64,000 bases of DNA, from contig CAMZMU010000063.1 in the NCBI GenBank assembly GCA_947311845.1, positions 57,734,902 through 57,798,901 on the forward strand, read 5' to 3'. Under the pieces are notes generated by a model that saw only the letters and a list, made by a program, of their open reading frames with translations, was not told where the DNA came from and ran no database searches. The position numbers were made by a program, and so were the translations under genes. The DNA is from Poa pratensis (lineage: Eukaryota > Streptophyta > Magnoliopsida > Poales > Poaceae). Every line of letters begins with the position of its first letter. The stretch's first letter is position 1. Below are positions 22,951 to 34,181 of the stretch, in pieces.

Positions 22951-22962
22951 TGGTATCAGAGC
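22951..22962 (+). other. Primer-binding site of the copia element
   Basis: TGGTATCAGAGC directly adjoins the 5' LTR and is complementary to the 3' end of initiator Met-tRNA. Confidence 0.9.
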
Positions 22963-23260
22963 CTCTCTTCCACGACCTAGCTACCTAAAACCGCCGCCGC
23001 CGCTGCTGATCCAGCCGCCGCCGCCGCCAAAACCACATCCTGCCGCCGCCGTAGCTTGTCTGCCGACGCCGCCTACACAAACACGACACATCTTGCCGCT
23101 GCTGCAGCTCTCCTAGCCGCCCCAGCCGCCATACAACCTACAAACTACAAACACATCTAACCGCCGCTGCCGCCACAACTACAACTTGCTGCCGCCGCTC
23201 TCCTAGCCGCTGCTGCCGCCACACAACTACGACCCAAAACCTCCAGCAGCCGTCGCCATC

Positions 23261-26200
23261 ATGAGTTCTTCGAGCTCCTCCTTGGCCTCCGCTCTGGGTA
23301 CGCCTCCCTCCCAAGTGCTCACCCGGGGGAACTTCCTCCTGTGGAAAGCCCTAGTGCTCCCTGCCTTCCGCGGAGCCAATGTCATGGGGCTCCTTGACGG
23401 CTCTGACCATGCCCCCGCCAAGATGATCGAGGTTGAAGACAGCGAGAAGAAGAAGACAAGCCAAGAGAACCCCGCCTACCTCGTCTGGATCGCTCGGGAT
23501 CAACAAGTACTTCGGTTCTTGCTGAACTCCCTCTCCCCCGACATCCTCTCGCATGTCCTCGGGAAGGAGTCCACGGCTGAGGTGTGGGCAATGATCACCA
23601 GCATGTTCTCCTCCACGTCAAGGTCGAAGGTGCAGCACATCCAATCCCTCCTCAACGACACCAAGAAACTCAATCTGACAGCCGATCAGCACTTCACGAA
23701 GATGAAGGGCCTCGCCTCCGAGCTCGCTGCCGTCGGGAAACCACTTGAAGATGATGAACTCATCGGCTATCTCCTCCATGGCCTCGACGGATCGTACAAT
23801 TCCCTTGTCGCTGTTGTCAATGGGAACCCTGGTACAACCCTTGATGATCTGTCGTCGTGGTAACAACAGATGCCTAGGGGTAGGCTTATCTTTGGGGCCG
23901 ATGGACGCTAGAGGATTCAGGGAGGGATAGCACGCTAAAGAGCGCATACGGAAGAACAGATCGACACGGGGATTTACCCTGCTTCGGGGCTCTCGTGAGA
24001 GATAAAACTCCTACTGCAGCATCTAGCCTATTGGTGTATTCTCCTCTTTTCATATGCTCGGTACAAATGCTCCTCGAGCTGTATGGAGCTGGCTATGGAG
24101 AACTGCTCAAGGAAGAAGAAGGAGCAAAGCCAAAGGGGGGAAATGAGCTCGTGCGGGAGCTCTCCCCACCTCTTCCCCCTGGTGCCCTTTATATAGGTGC
24201 CCAGGGGACAAGTGAGGGGACAAGCAAACAAGAAACACTGTACACTGTAGCTGACGTGACTACTGGGGTCTTGTCATGCAGATTTGACTACTGGGGTCTT
24301 GTCCGCACTGCAGCTGCGTCATAGGGATGGGCTTGGCACGTCCCGTCCGTCCTTCCTGTTATCTTCTACTGCTTGTCTCCGGGATCCACGGCGGGTTACC
24401 GGGGAATCTTGTACTTGACGAGGTGATAGCTGGGAATGCTGGTGTGCCAGCTGCCAGGATGCAGGATCTTAGCCCGTCCGTGACTGAAGACACCGCCCTG
24501 GCAAGCGCCAGAATACGGAGGACAGCAGTCCATCCGAGTCATAGTACCTTGACCTGACCAGCCTCGGATGGCCAGCCTCGATCACCAGAGATACGTCGGC
24601 CTGCCGAGGTCAGCGTATCTCAGCCAGCTAACACGGCTTGCCAAAGCGGCCTGCCCGAGTTTAACAGGCCTCGGCCAGCCAACGTGGCCTGCCCGAGTCA
24701 AACAAGCCTCGGCCTGCGTCTGGAGCCCGCTGGCCGGTCCGAGATGGCGCCCTTCTGGCCCGCTGGAGACTTGGCCTGCCGAGGCTGCGGCCGCTCTGCC
24801 CACCGAGGCTAAAGCCAGACTCGGCCCAGCCGAGGCTAGAGCCAGATTCGGTATTGGGTGCTCTCTTTGCTGTTTCTTTATCTGTCACACACTCGTTCCC
24901 TGCTTTTATTTCTCTTATCACCTCGGTTAAACCAACCACCTTGGGGTACCGGGGATTACATCCCCGACATGATCTTTTTGGTCAATTGTCTTCTTTTGAT
25001 ATGCGTAATGAGATGCTAGGTGACACCACCGACGGCTCCTTCACCTCTTCGGCCAATGCGGCTCAGCGTGGCCGTGATGTCAACCATCCACGCCCTGATG
25101 ACCGCAGCCGCTATCTGGATCGTGGTCACCGTGGCCCTCGCGGTGACTATGGCGATCACGGCTCCCGTGGTGACCGCTGGGGTCGCCGTGATGGAGGAGG
25201 ACCAGACCGCAACCGCGGTTATGATGACCGGCGTGATTGCCGTGATGATAGGCGTGATGGGCGCCGCACTGATGATAGGCATGATGCACGCCGCAATGGT
25301 GGTGGACAAGGACAACGCCGTGGTCGACGTGATCGGGTGGATCGCGCTCCGACCCTCTTCGTCGATGTGACAAGCCAAATTTGCAAGATTCATGGCCACC
25401 CCGCCGCTGACTATTGGTGGCGCTATCAGAACGATGGGTCGGACAGTGATGGTGAGCAAGATGACAAGGCCGCGAACATGGCGTCCTATGGTGTGGATAC
25501 CAACTGGTACTCCGACACGGGAGCCACCGACCACATCACTGGAGAGTTGAAGAAACTCACCACTCATGAGAAGTACAATGGACGTGAACGTGTCCACGCG
25601 GCCGATGGAAAAGGTATGGTTATAAGTCATATTGGTCATTCAACGTTGTGCACCCCGCATGCTTCCTTACATCTCAATAATATACGTCATGTGCCCAGTG
25701 CTTCGAAGAATCTTTTATCTATACACAAACTTACCCTTGACAACAATGTTTTTCTTGAATTTCACCCGTTCTTCTTTTTGATCAAGGATCAGGCCACAAG
25801 GAGAATTCTGTTTAAGGGTCCGTGTCATGGTGGGCTCTATCCCCTAGTGCCTATTTCTACGGGGTCGCCGTCCAAGCATGCTTTCATCACAATAAAGCCT
25901 TCATCATCTACATGGCATCGTCGTTTAGGGCATCCTTCTTCTTTTGTGGTACAACAAGTTCTTAGGAAGCATAAGTTATCTTACACTCCAGAAATAAATC
26001 TTTACATATGTGATTCTTGCCACCTAGCAAAAAGCCACCAATTGCCATATCCTATGTCCACTAGTGTTTCCATGTTCCTCTGGAACAAGTGTTTTCTGAT
26101 GTATGGGGTCCTGCACTAGCCTCTGTTGGCAGGCACACTTATTATGTAAGCTTCATCGATGATTTTAGTAAATTTACTTGGATCTATCTTCTCAAGAAAA

Positions 26201-26995
26201 AATCTGATGTGTATCAAGTTTTTCTTAACTTCCAACAACTTGTTGAGCGAAAGTTTGATAGGAAAATTATAACTATGCAAACTGATTGGGGTGGTGAATA
26301 TGAAAAGCTTAATGGTTTCTTTCAAAAAATTGGTATTACACATCATGTATCATGCCCTCATGCCCATCAGCAAAATGGATCAGCTGAGCGCAAACACCGT
26401 CACATTGTTGAGATGGGTCTTGCGTTGCTTGCCAATGCCTCCATGCCCCTCAAGTTTTGGGATGAAGCGTTTCTTACGGCAACGTTTCTTATAAATTTGC
26501 TCCCTAGAAAAGTCATCAACAATGAAACTCCTGTTGAACGCCTTCTCAAAACCCCAGCCAACTATGACTCCCTTCGTGTTTTTGGTTGTGCGTGTTGGCC
26601 CAACCTTCGCCCCTATAACAAGCGCAAGCTCAATTTCCGTTCTACACGTTGTGTCTTTTTGGGATATAGTCCACGTCACAAAGGGGTTAAGTGTCTTGAT
26701 GTTTCTACAGGCCGTGTCTATATATCTCGAGATGTTGTGTTTGATGAGAATATTTTTCCCTTTGCATCCCTCCATCCTAATGCCGGAAAACGTCTACGTC
26801 AAGAAATCCTTCTCTTGGGGATGCACATGTTGATGATCATATGCTTTCACCTGTTGTTCCTCTTACCAATGTTGGTCAAGACCCAGACGATCCAGCAGAA
26901 GAAAATCCTGCTCAAAATGATGAAGACACGGCTCGAAACGGTGCTGAACATGAAGCTGAAATCAGCTCAGAAGAAGAGAATCAGGCACTGACTCC
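23261..26995 (+). pseudogene. Copia gag-protease-integrase, broken
   Basis: Gag begins at ATG 23261 and reads to the nested solo LTR. The reading frame resumes in phase at 24975 (the insertion plus TSD is 1,125 bp, a multiple of three) with FGQLSSFDMRNEMLG. An Arg/Asp/Gly-rich stretch follows. The protease active site is in WYSDTGATDH (Asp codon at about 25514), then a GAG-pre-integrase region with H...CDSCHLAKSH. A frameshift near 26070 precedes the integrase core (FSDVWGP, FIDDFSKFTW, MQTDWGGEY, QNGSAERKHRH). A second frameshift lies near 26815 and a third near 26990, before the CACTA insertion. The apparent stop after DDLSSW at 23863 is inside the inserted LTR and is not the real end of Gag. 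The element cannot make its own proteins. Confidence 0.88.
23850..24969 (-). mobile_element. Solo LTR (minus orientation) nested in copia gag
   Basis: The insertion runs from TGTCGTCGTGG to CCCCGACA, so it starts TG and ends CA on either strand. TSD TGATC lies at 23845-23849 and 24970-24974. On the minus strand it starts TGTCGGGGATG, a common grass LTR start, and has a TATATAAAGG promoter-like stretch at about 24186-24196. It contains no coding domain. At 1,120 bp with a 5 bp TSD and no internal region it is best read as a solo LTR left by LTR-LTR recombination. The family is not recognised. Confidence 0.82.
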
Positions 26996-27473
26996 CAGGC
27001 AGATTCGGCATCTGCCTCAGATCACACGAGCTTGGATCCCGGTGCTGATTCGCACCCGGGCCCCGGCGAACATTCCTCTGCCGCGCCCAGTGACAGCAAC
27101 CACTAGTACAGAACGACACATCGGATACCCCTCTATGGCAACGGCAAGAGTTAGGCGACGGAAAAATGAGCTCCGCGCGCTTCCGCGAGTGTGCGCGCGC
27201 TAGTCGGTCGATGGGCCCGACACAATGGTAACGGAGGCTGAAAAGATCTCCGTTGCTCATATATAGGCAACGGAGGAAAGAATATCTCCGTTGCTGATAT
27301 TGCCACATCAGAAACGAAGATCGGTCTATCTCCGTTTCCCATGTGAAGGCACATTAAGCGGTGCCGGTATTAATATCTCCCACTCCAGTACTGTATCTCA
27401 CTCTCACTCTCAGTCTCACTCTCCCCAGTTCCTAACCCTAGCCACACACGCTCTCCTCCTAATTCATCCATCG

Positions 27474-28066
27474 ATGGCGAACCTCTCCGGCATCGACGGA
27501 AGTCGGGATGGAGCATCTTCCTCCTCCCACCCTCCGAGGCACAGCCGGATCTCCCCTACAACTGGGGCGAGATCCCCGGCGACTGCGGTCGCGAGTTCAT
27601 TCTGAGCCGTCAAATCCCATCCGGATCCACGGCGGCGGCGGCCACCGACGCCCGGATCTCGTCCTCATAGTCCTCCTCGGATGATGAGGACGAGGATCTG
27701 GAGGTCGGTCTCCTCCTCTCTCACGCCTCCTTTGAGCGCGAGCGCGCCGAGGGTGTCATTCGGGCGTCTGCGATGCAGAGAGCTATCCGCATCTCCGCCG
27801 CCGAGCACGCGATAGAAGCCGCCGAGGAGGCGTTGTTCCAGACGCGGCGCCGGGCGGCCATAGACCGCTCTCTTCTCCCTGGCCAGGGCCCTGGGCTAGA
27901 TGCGGCGGCGGCAGCGGTGGCGGCGGCAGAGGAGGAGGATGAGGAGGAGGAGGACGCTCCGGTGTTCGAGCAGGATGAGGTCTCCTCTGACGTCTCCTCT
28001 GGCAGTGGCTCCGGCGCCGACGCCTGGGACGCAATCCGCGACGGAAAGCGACCCCGCCTCGCCTAA
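27474..28066 (+). pseudogene. Acidic Ala/Glu-rich reading frame inside CACTA copy A
   Basis: An ATG at 27474 follows a CT-rich leader and opens a 43-residue Ser-rich frame that stops at 27605. A second frame carries on to 28066 with protein-like features: DDEDEDLEVGLLLSHASFER, a helical Ala/Glu region near 27780-27850, then an acidic tail ending GKRPRLA. The two frames look like one gene broken by a frameshift and a TAG. Function is unknown. Such ORFs in non-autonomous CACTA elements are often captured host fragments, which is an inference here. Confidence 0.4.
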
Positions 28067-28082
28067 GGTAAATGACCGCTCT

Positions 28083-28690
28083 GTTAGCTAATTATTTAGC
28101 TCGGTTTGCTCTGTTAGTTAGCTCTGTTCAGCTATGTATTTGCTATGTTAGCTACTTATTTAGCTCGGTTTGTTTTGTTTAGCTATGTATTTGCTATGTT
28201 AGCTACTTATTTAGCTCGGTTTGCTCTGTTAGTTAGCTCTGTTCAGCTATGTATTTGCTATGTTATCTACTTATTTAGCTCGGTTTGCTTTGTTTAGCTA
28301 TGTATTTGCTATGTTAGCTACTTATTTAGCTCAGTTTGCTCTGTTAGTTAGATCTGTTTAGCTATGTATTTGCTATGTTAGCTACTTATTTAGCTCGGTT
28401 AATTTGCTTTGTTTAGCGATGTATTTGCTATGTTAGCTACTTATTTAGCTCAGTTTGCTCTGTTAGTTAGGTCTGTTCAGCTATGTATTTGCTATGTTAG
28501 CTACTTATTTAGCTCGGTTTGCTCTGTTCAGCTATGTATTTGCTATATTAGCTACTTATTTAGCTCGGGTTGCTCTGTTAGTTAGCTCTGTTCAGCTATG
28601 TATTTGCTATGTTAGCTACTTATTTAGCTTGGTTTGCTCTGTTAGTTAGCTCTTCAGTTATGTATTTAGCTCGGTTTGCTTTGTTTACTG
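28083..28690 (+). repeat. Compound tandem repeat in CACTA copy A
   Basis: About ten units built around GCTATGTATTTGCTATG followed by TTAGCTACTTATTTAGCTC. Longer units of about 63 bp containing GCTCTGTTAGTTAGCTC partly alternate with shorter ones of about 51 bp, giving a higher-order period near 115 bp. Confidence 0.8.
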
Positions 28691-29208
28691 CTTATTGGCT
28701 CTGTTTATTAGCTTTGTTTGCTGTTTTTAACAAAGAATATTCGTTGTTTCAAGGGCTTGGTGGCGATGTTGCTGCCGTGAAGACCTAGGAGCGGGGCTCC
28801 ATACACGGTGCCGTCACCAGGAGCAGTACATTTTGCGCAGCAGGAAAGACAGTAGATGTTCATCTGGCGGCCGTGAAGACATAGGAGCAGAGCTCCAGCC
28901 ACGCGCACTGATGAACTTTTGTAAAGCAGGGCGTACAGGAATACGGTGACGACCGGGCGGCCGTCTAGTCGCATGGAGCGGGGCTCCATCGACGGCACAG
29001 CCCGCCACCATGTTTTTTTTCCTGTCACCCTTATTAGAAACGGTTATTAGCAAAACTCCGTGTCTAATGTTAAATACATCAGAAACGGTTTATATCCTCC
29101 ATTGCCATTGTGAGGCTTCACATCAGTGACAGAGGCGGGGACACGGACCCTTTCTCCCTTGCCGAAGGGTTTTTTGGCCCGTTTCCGATGTGACGTTCTG
29201 TACTAGTG

Positions 29209-31143
29209 GACGGCGCTGACGCGTCGCCTCCTGGTTTGCCGCAGCCCTCCGCGTCGCCATCAATGCATAGCTGGAACCCTGATGCGTCCCTGTCCACGTC
29301 TGCCAACAGCGCTAGCGCGGGGGAATGAGACAGCGACGACGTGTCGCCCCCTGATTCCCCAGGGTCCCTCGGATCTGCCGCGGGTGGTGGATCTTCTGCG
29401 CCGAGCCCTGATGCGCCTGATGCGGCCGGTGCTGATGCTCCTGAAAATGTTGCTGTTTCTGCACCACGCACACGTCTACAGAAAGGTATTCGACAACCAA
29501 AGTCATACACAGATTGTACAATTACATATGGAAGACAACCTAAAATTTATAAAGAAGCAAATGCTATTCGTTCTATTCGGTATGGTTTGCTAACATCCAC
29601 GGGGGAACTAAGTTCTTTGTCCGAAGCACTTGAACACTCAAAGTGGAGAGAAGCAATGGAAGAAGAGTATAATGCACTTCTCCAAAACAAGACATGGCAT
29701 CTTGTTCCACCAAGTTCAAACAAAAATCTGATTGACTGTAAGTGGGTTTATCGCATTAAGAGGCATGCAGATGGCACAGTTGACAGGTATAAGGCACGAT
29801 TAGTTGCAAAAGGTTTTAAACAGAGATATGGCATAGATTATGAGGATACTTTCAATCCTGTTGTTAAAGCTACAACTGTTCGCATAGTTCTAGCAATTGC
29901 AGTTTCTCGAGGATGGAGCTTAAGGCAGCTAGATGTAAAGAACGTGTTTCTACATGGTGTTCTGGAAGAGGAAGTATATATGAAGCAACCTCCAGGTTTT
30001 GAAGACTCTAATACCCCTCATTATATTTGTCGACTTAATAAAGTTCTATATGGTTTGAAGCAAGCTCCGAGAGCTTGGTATTCTCGGCTTAGCTCAAAGT
30101 TGCGTAATCTTGACTTCACACCATCAAAGGCTGATACTTCACGATTTCTCTATCAAAAGTCAGGTATCACTATATTTGTCTTAATATATGTTGATGACGT
30201 TATAGTTGCCAGTTCTTCAAATGATGCCACATCCATTCTACTTCAAGAACTCAACAAACATTTTGCTATCAAAGATCTTGGTGATTTGCATTTCTTTTTG
30301 GGAATTGAAGTCAAGAAAGGTACAAATGGGTTAATTTTGACACAAGAAAAATATGCTATGGACTTGTTAGCTCGAGTTGGTATGTTGAATTGCAAATCTG
30401 CTCCCACACCGTTGTCTTCCACTGATCATATGTCTCTTCATGATGGCACACCTCTTGGTCCTGAGGATAGTACACAATACAGAAGCATTGTTGGTGCTCT
30501 CCAATACTTGACTCTCACACGTCCAGACTTATGCTATGCAATCAATAAAGTTTGTCAGTTTCTTCATGCACCGACAACAACACAGTGGACAGCCACCAAG
30601 CGTATATTGTGATATGTTCAAGAAACAATAGGACTTGGCCTTACCTTTACATGTCCCTCTCATACACTTTTGAGTGCCTTTTCAGATGCAGATTGGGCTG
30701 GATGCCCCGATGACAGGAGGTCCACTGGAGGCTTTGCAATCTTCCTTGGATCGAACCTAATTTCATGGAGTTCTCATAAACAGGTCACAGTCTCTCGTTC
30801 AAGTACTGAGGCTGAATACAAAGCGGTTGCTAATGCCACAGCAGAGTTGATATGGGTTGAAGCACTTCTTCATGAGCTTGGTGTTCAGTTAAAGGAAAAA
30901 CCATGCTTATGGTGTGATAATTTGGGAGCTACATATTTGTCTGCAAATCCTGTCTTCCATGCACGAACAAAACACATTGAGATTGACTATCATTTTGTTC
31001 GAGAAAGAGTAGCAAGTAAGAACTTAGAAATTAAGTTTATTTCTAGTAAGGACCAAGTAGCTGATGGTTTTACTAAGGCTCTTCTTGTTAGAGAGTTAAA
31101 TAAGTTTAAGCGTAATCTAAATCTTTGCAAGAGTTTAGATTAA
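29209..31143 (+). pseudogene. Copia reverse transcriptase and RNase H, with premature stops
   Basis: This is the continuation of the copia polyprotein after CACTA copy A. The reverse transcriptase begins with [18 protein letters not shown] and shows [18 protein letters not shown], the [12 protein letters not shown] motif and the catalytic YVDD at about 30187. A TGA at 30610-30612 interrupts RIL-YVQ, where CGA (Arg) is expected: a likely C-to-T change. The frame continues in phase through RNase H ([35 protein letters not shown]) to a normal stop directly before the polypurine tract. Another in-frame TGA lies just upstream of 29330. Domains are otherwise well preserved, which fits a fairly young element. 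Confidence 0.92.
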
Positions 31144-31150
31144 GGGGGGA

Positions 31151-31317
31151 TGTTGAACGTATTGTAACCCTGTACGTATAGGGTATGGTGTAGTACACCA
31201 CCCCTACACGTACCCCTCTGTAATGCCACGGTACAGGCTGTTTGTACCCCTATAAACATGAACCCGATGTGCCTCCAACGAGGTACGATCGTTTCCGCTA
31301 AACCCTAAAACTCAATA
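31151..31317 (+). repeat. 3' LTR of the copia element
   Basis: 167 bp, starting TGTTGAACG and ending CTCAATA, preceded by the polypurine tract and followed by the TSD copy CCGGC. Confidence 0.93.
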
Positions 31318-31345
31318 CCGGCTAGTGTTGTAGATTCACATATCG

Positions 31346-32708
31346 AAAAAATCTTACAGGTCCACCTCGGGCGACAGGGGAGGCGAACCCTAGCGCCGCC
31401 ACCTCCCTCCCCCGCCTCCGTCCTTCTCCCTCGCCGCCGCCGGTGGCCGCTGCCGGGCGAAGCCCGCGTGGCGGAGGCGGCGGCGGGGCTTCTCCTCGCG
31501 CTTGGCCGCGTCGGGCTGGAGACCCTGCAGCGCTGCCGGCGGCCGATTCGGCCACGGCCGACCTGCTGGCCGACGCCCTCGTCGATCCTCGGGGCGGCGG
31601 CTCCCCTGAGCAAGGTGGTTGGGCTCGCGCCGCTGAGCTTGAGGCCAGGGTAGGGGTCCTGTGCCTGCTCAGGCCGGCCATGGCCGTGGCCGCCTTTGCT
31701 CCCGGATTTGGAGTTGGGGCTCCACCGTGGGGGCTGTTCGCTGGATCTGGTGGCTGCTGTTGTCGCCGGGTCAGATCGAAGGTGAGGTGCCCATGGTCGC
31801 GGTGGTTCCGGTTTGCCTCCGGCTACTGCAGTGTTTGTTTCCGCTGGATTGGTCAAGATGTGCGTGGAGGTTGGATGCCGGGGCGGCGGCCCCGGCTGGT
31901 GGAAGTCGCGATGCCGAGGCGGGGGTCGTGGCTCTGGTGCTATCTGGTGGTCATGGTCGTGAGGGCGGCGTGATTTCTGGTGAGTGGCAACGGTGGATGT
32001 GGTCCGGTAGCCATCTCGGCAGCCGGCCACACTCGGAATTGGAGACGGGTTTCATGTCGGGGTGAAAATTTGCCGGGCTTTGCCTTGGACGCTACGGTTT
32101 TTTTTCTTGAAGGCGACGTCGCGGCTACCCTCCTCTCCCCTCGGTGCTCTGGGTGAAAACCCTAGGTCCCTTTGGACTGGGCGGCGGCGGAACTTTGGTG
32201 CCGCTTCCTTCCAGAAGGCGCCGCCTTTTGGAGTCCATGGTTTGCCTCTCTTCTGGTGGTGGTTTGGTGGCGGTGATGGCGATGTTTGTCGATGGCGAAG
32301 TCTGCTTATCTGGTTGTCCTCTTCTCAGCGGGGTGTAGCGTCCGTTGGTGCGACGGCTCGAGCTCTAGGTGAGCTCTTGCCCACCGACGCCGGTGCCTCA
32401 TGTCGACCAGGGATAGGGGTCCCTTTTTGCGACAAAGACAGGACCAGGCGGCGCTGCCCCGTCGGTCTGAGTATACTCCACCTCGTCGGCGTCTTCAACT
32501 CTTCAAGTTATGTCTGTTTCTGCCCCGTGTTGCCGCAGACCCAGCCTGCTTGTAGCTCTGCGTTCACTAGTTTGTACAAGCCTTCGACTTTATCTTTTGT
32601 TTGTGTGTGTGGAGGTGTTTGTAAGCTGGTTCAGCACTTTGTATCCTCCGCCATTGGCGTCATTAATTTAACGCTGGGCTACGACCTTACTTCTCAAAAA
32701 ATCTTACA
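31346..32708 (+). mobile_element. GC-rich non-coding retroposon with 13 bp TSD
   Basis: AAAAAATCTTACA at 31346-31358 and again at 32696-32708 brackets a 1,337 bp insertion. It starts with CpG-rich sequence (GGCGAACCCTAGCGCCGCC) and ends near ATTAATTTAACGCTGGGCTACGACC. A long TSD and a directional 3' end indicate target-primed insertion by LINE machinery. ORFs in it reflect high GC content on both strands. I do not recognise any encoded domain. Confidence 0.7.
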
Positions 32709-32718
32709 ACTATTTGAA

Positions 32719-34003
32719 AAAAAACCTTCTCCCTCCCGCGACCCGCGCCTCCAACCTCCCGTCCCCCAGATTCTCCCTTCTCTCCTCCCTCCCGCCGTCG
32801 CCGGTGTGCAGCGCCGGCCCTTGGCCAGGCGGCACCGGTGGCGGTGGACCCTTGGCCTTTCCCCTCCTAGTTTTGGGCGGCGCGAGGCAGCCATGGGCCA
32901 CGAGGTGCATCTCGGTGGCGTTGGTCTGGCGCGACGGCGGGGTCTCGCTGGTGTAACGCGGGTGGTTGACGTGGTGGTGGCGCTGCTGTTCGTGGCAGGG
33001 GCGGCGGTGTTGGAGCTTCAGAGGGCCGATCTGGGTTAGGGCGGGTTCTGCCTCGTTGCCTCCGGTTGGCCTGCTGAGTGGCTCGTGACGAAGATGGCAG
33101 CGATGATGCCACTCCCAGCAGCAGCTTGGCGGCGGGAGCTTCACGGGTCTGTCTAGGTCCGGCTGAGCCTATGGGCCGATCAAGAGGGTAGCGGCGGTGG
33201 CGGCCTACGTGCATCAGCATATCAGCGGGGACTTTACGAGCCCCCGGTGCTCGGCCGGGCTAGCTCGGCCTGGTGTGTCCATGCTGCCGTGTCCGGTCGA
33301 CACCCGCCGATGGCGATGGAGGACGTCCTCCATGTGGCTGTTGCTGCCGCCCTCCGGCTCCAATGGCTCAGTACGAGCTTGTCGTTGTATCCGGTCGGCT
33401 ACCGTCTATGGCGGTGGAGGTTGTTCTCCCCCGCGCGGTTGTGATACTGTCGAACCTTTTCTACGGTTGTTTCTTCTCGGGCTGGCTGGCCTTGGTACGT
33501 TTGCCATGGTCAGACGACGATGGTGACTGCAAGACCGTGTGGTGGCGTATGTTGGTGGCAAGATTGGTGGAGCTCTACGGATTGTCCGCGAGGTGGTTTT
33601 TTGGCGGTCGGTTGAAATCCTTATCATATTGGCACTGACACGGTGACGCTTGAGAGTGTCACCCTTCCTTCCTGAAGGGCGTTGGATGTACATCTTCCCT
33701 ACTCCTCGGAGCGTACCGGGGGAAACGTAGGACCTGTCCGGGAAGCAGTGTCGTCGTCGCTTTCCTTTTTTGAGGCGCTGCTTGGTACGCGGCGATTTAG
33801 AGTGCTACGATCGTGGTGGGAATACTCCGGAGAGGATGCAGCGGTTGCGAGTCATTTTCGTTTTCGTTGATCCGCCGGTGTCTGCTTTGTTTTCTCTTCT
33901 TTTTTCTCTTTCTTTTCTTTTGGTCTTGACTGTGCTGTTTACCCCAGCAGTGGTCTCAAAGTTATACCGTGCGGTTGCTATATTAATATAGCTGGGCGAA
34001 AGC
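32719..34003 (+). mobile_element. Second GC-rich retroposon of similar layout
   Basis: It begins with GC-rich leader-like sequence after an A run and ends ATTAATATAGCTGGGCGAAAGCC, similar to the end of the preceding retroposon. Imperfect flanking repeats CTATTTGAA (32710-32718) and CTATTTCAA (34004-34012) are a plausible TSD. No coding domain was recognised. Confidence 0.55.
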
Positions 34004-34181
34004 CTATTTCAAGAGAGAAGTCAGAGCAGCTATTCTAGACGATGCCAACGTCAGCCCATTTAGTTCCAATGCAGTGAAAGCACTCCAACATTGAATTAGT
34101 ACAGTGACCACACGATACCAATGTCTCACCAGTCCTAGTTTATAAGAGTAGTAACATGTATTTGACTCTCTCTCAGCCTGC

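Larger units (their letters stand above)
27101..29208 (+). mobile_element. Non-autonomous CACTA transposon (copy A) nested in copia pol
   Basis: Ends CACTAGTACAGAACGACACA and its inverted form CGTTCTGTACTAGTG enclose 2,108 bp. The flanks AAC and GAC are an imperfect 3 bp TSD. Subterminal repeats of the AACGGAG / CTCCGTT type occur at both ends. The interior has CT-rich promoter-like DNA (27385-27425), a short acidic-protein reading frame and a long tandem repeat. No transposase is present. Its ends match those of the element at 55144-57940. Confidence 0.9.
22783..31317 (+). mobile_element. Ty1/copia retrotransposon, interrupted by two nested insertions
   Basis: The target-site copies CCGGC lie at 22778-22782 and 31318-31322. 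LTRs are 22783-22950 and 31151-31317. The primer-binding site TGGTATCAGAGC starts at 22951, and the polypurine tract AAGGGGGGA is directly before the 3' LTR. Without the nested solo LTR (23850-24969) and the nested CACTA (27101-29208) the element would be about 5.3 kb, a normal copia size. Domain order gag, protease, integrase, reverse transcriptase, RNase H is that of copia. Confidence 0.95.

Noticed and set aside
23261..23863. A stand-alone 200-residue gag gene
   Set aside because: The stop lies inside the nested solo LTR; the true frame continues after the insertion at 24975.
25016..25639. Minus-strand ORF of 207 codons in the copia gag region
   Set aside because: It is the reverse reading of an Arg/Asp/Gly repeat-rich gag segment and has a low-complexity Ile/Thr/Ala composition.
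28083..28690. Possible CRISPR-like array
   Set aside because: The units are contiguous tandem repeats without unique spacers, in a plant transposon.
31305..33693. Several ORFs above 100 codons on both strands
   Set aside because: They occur in GC-rich retroposons in all frames, with no recognisable domain and no frame preference.
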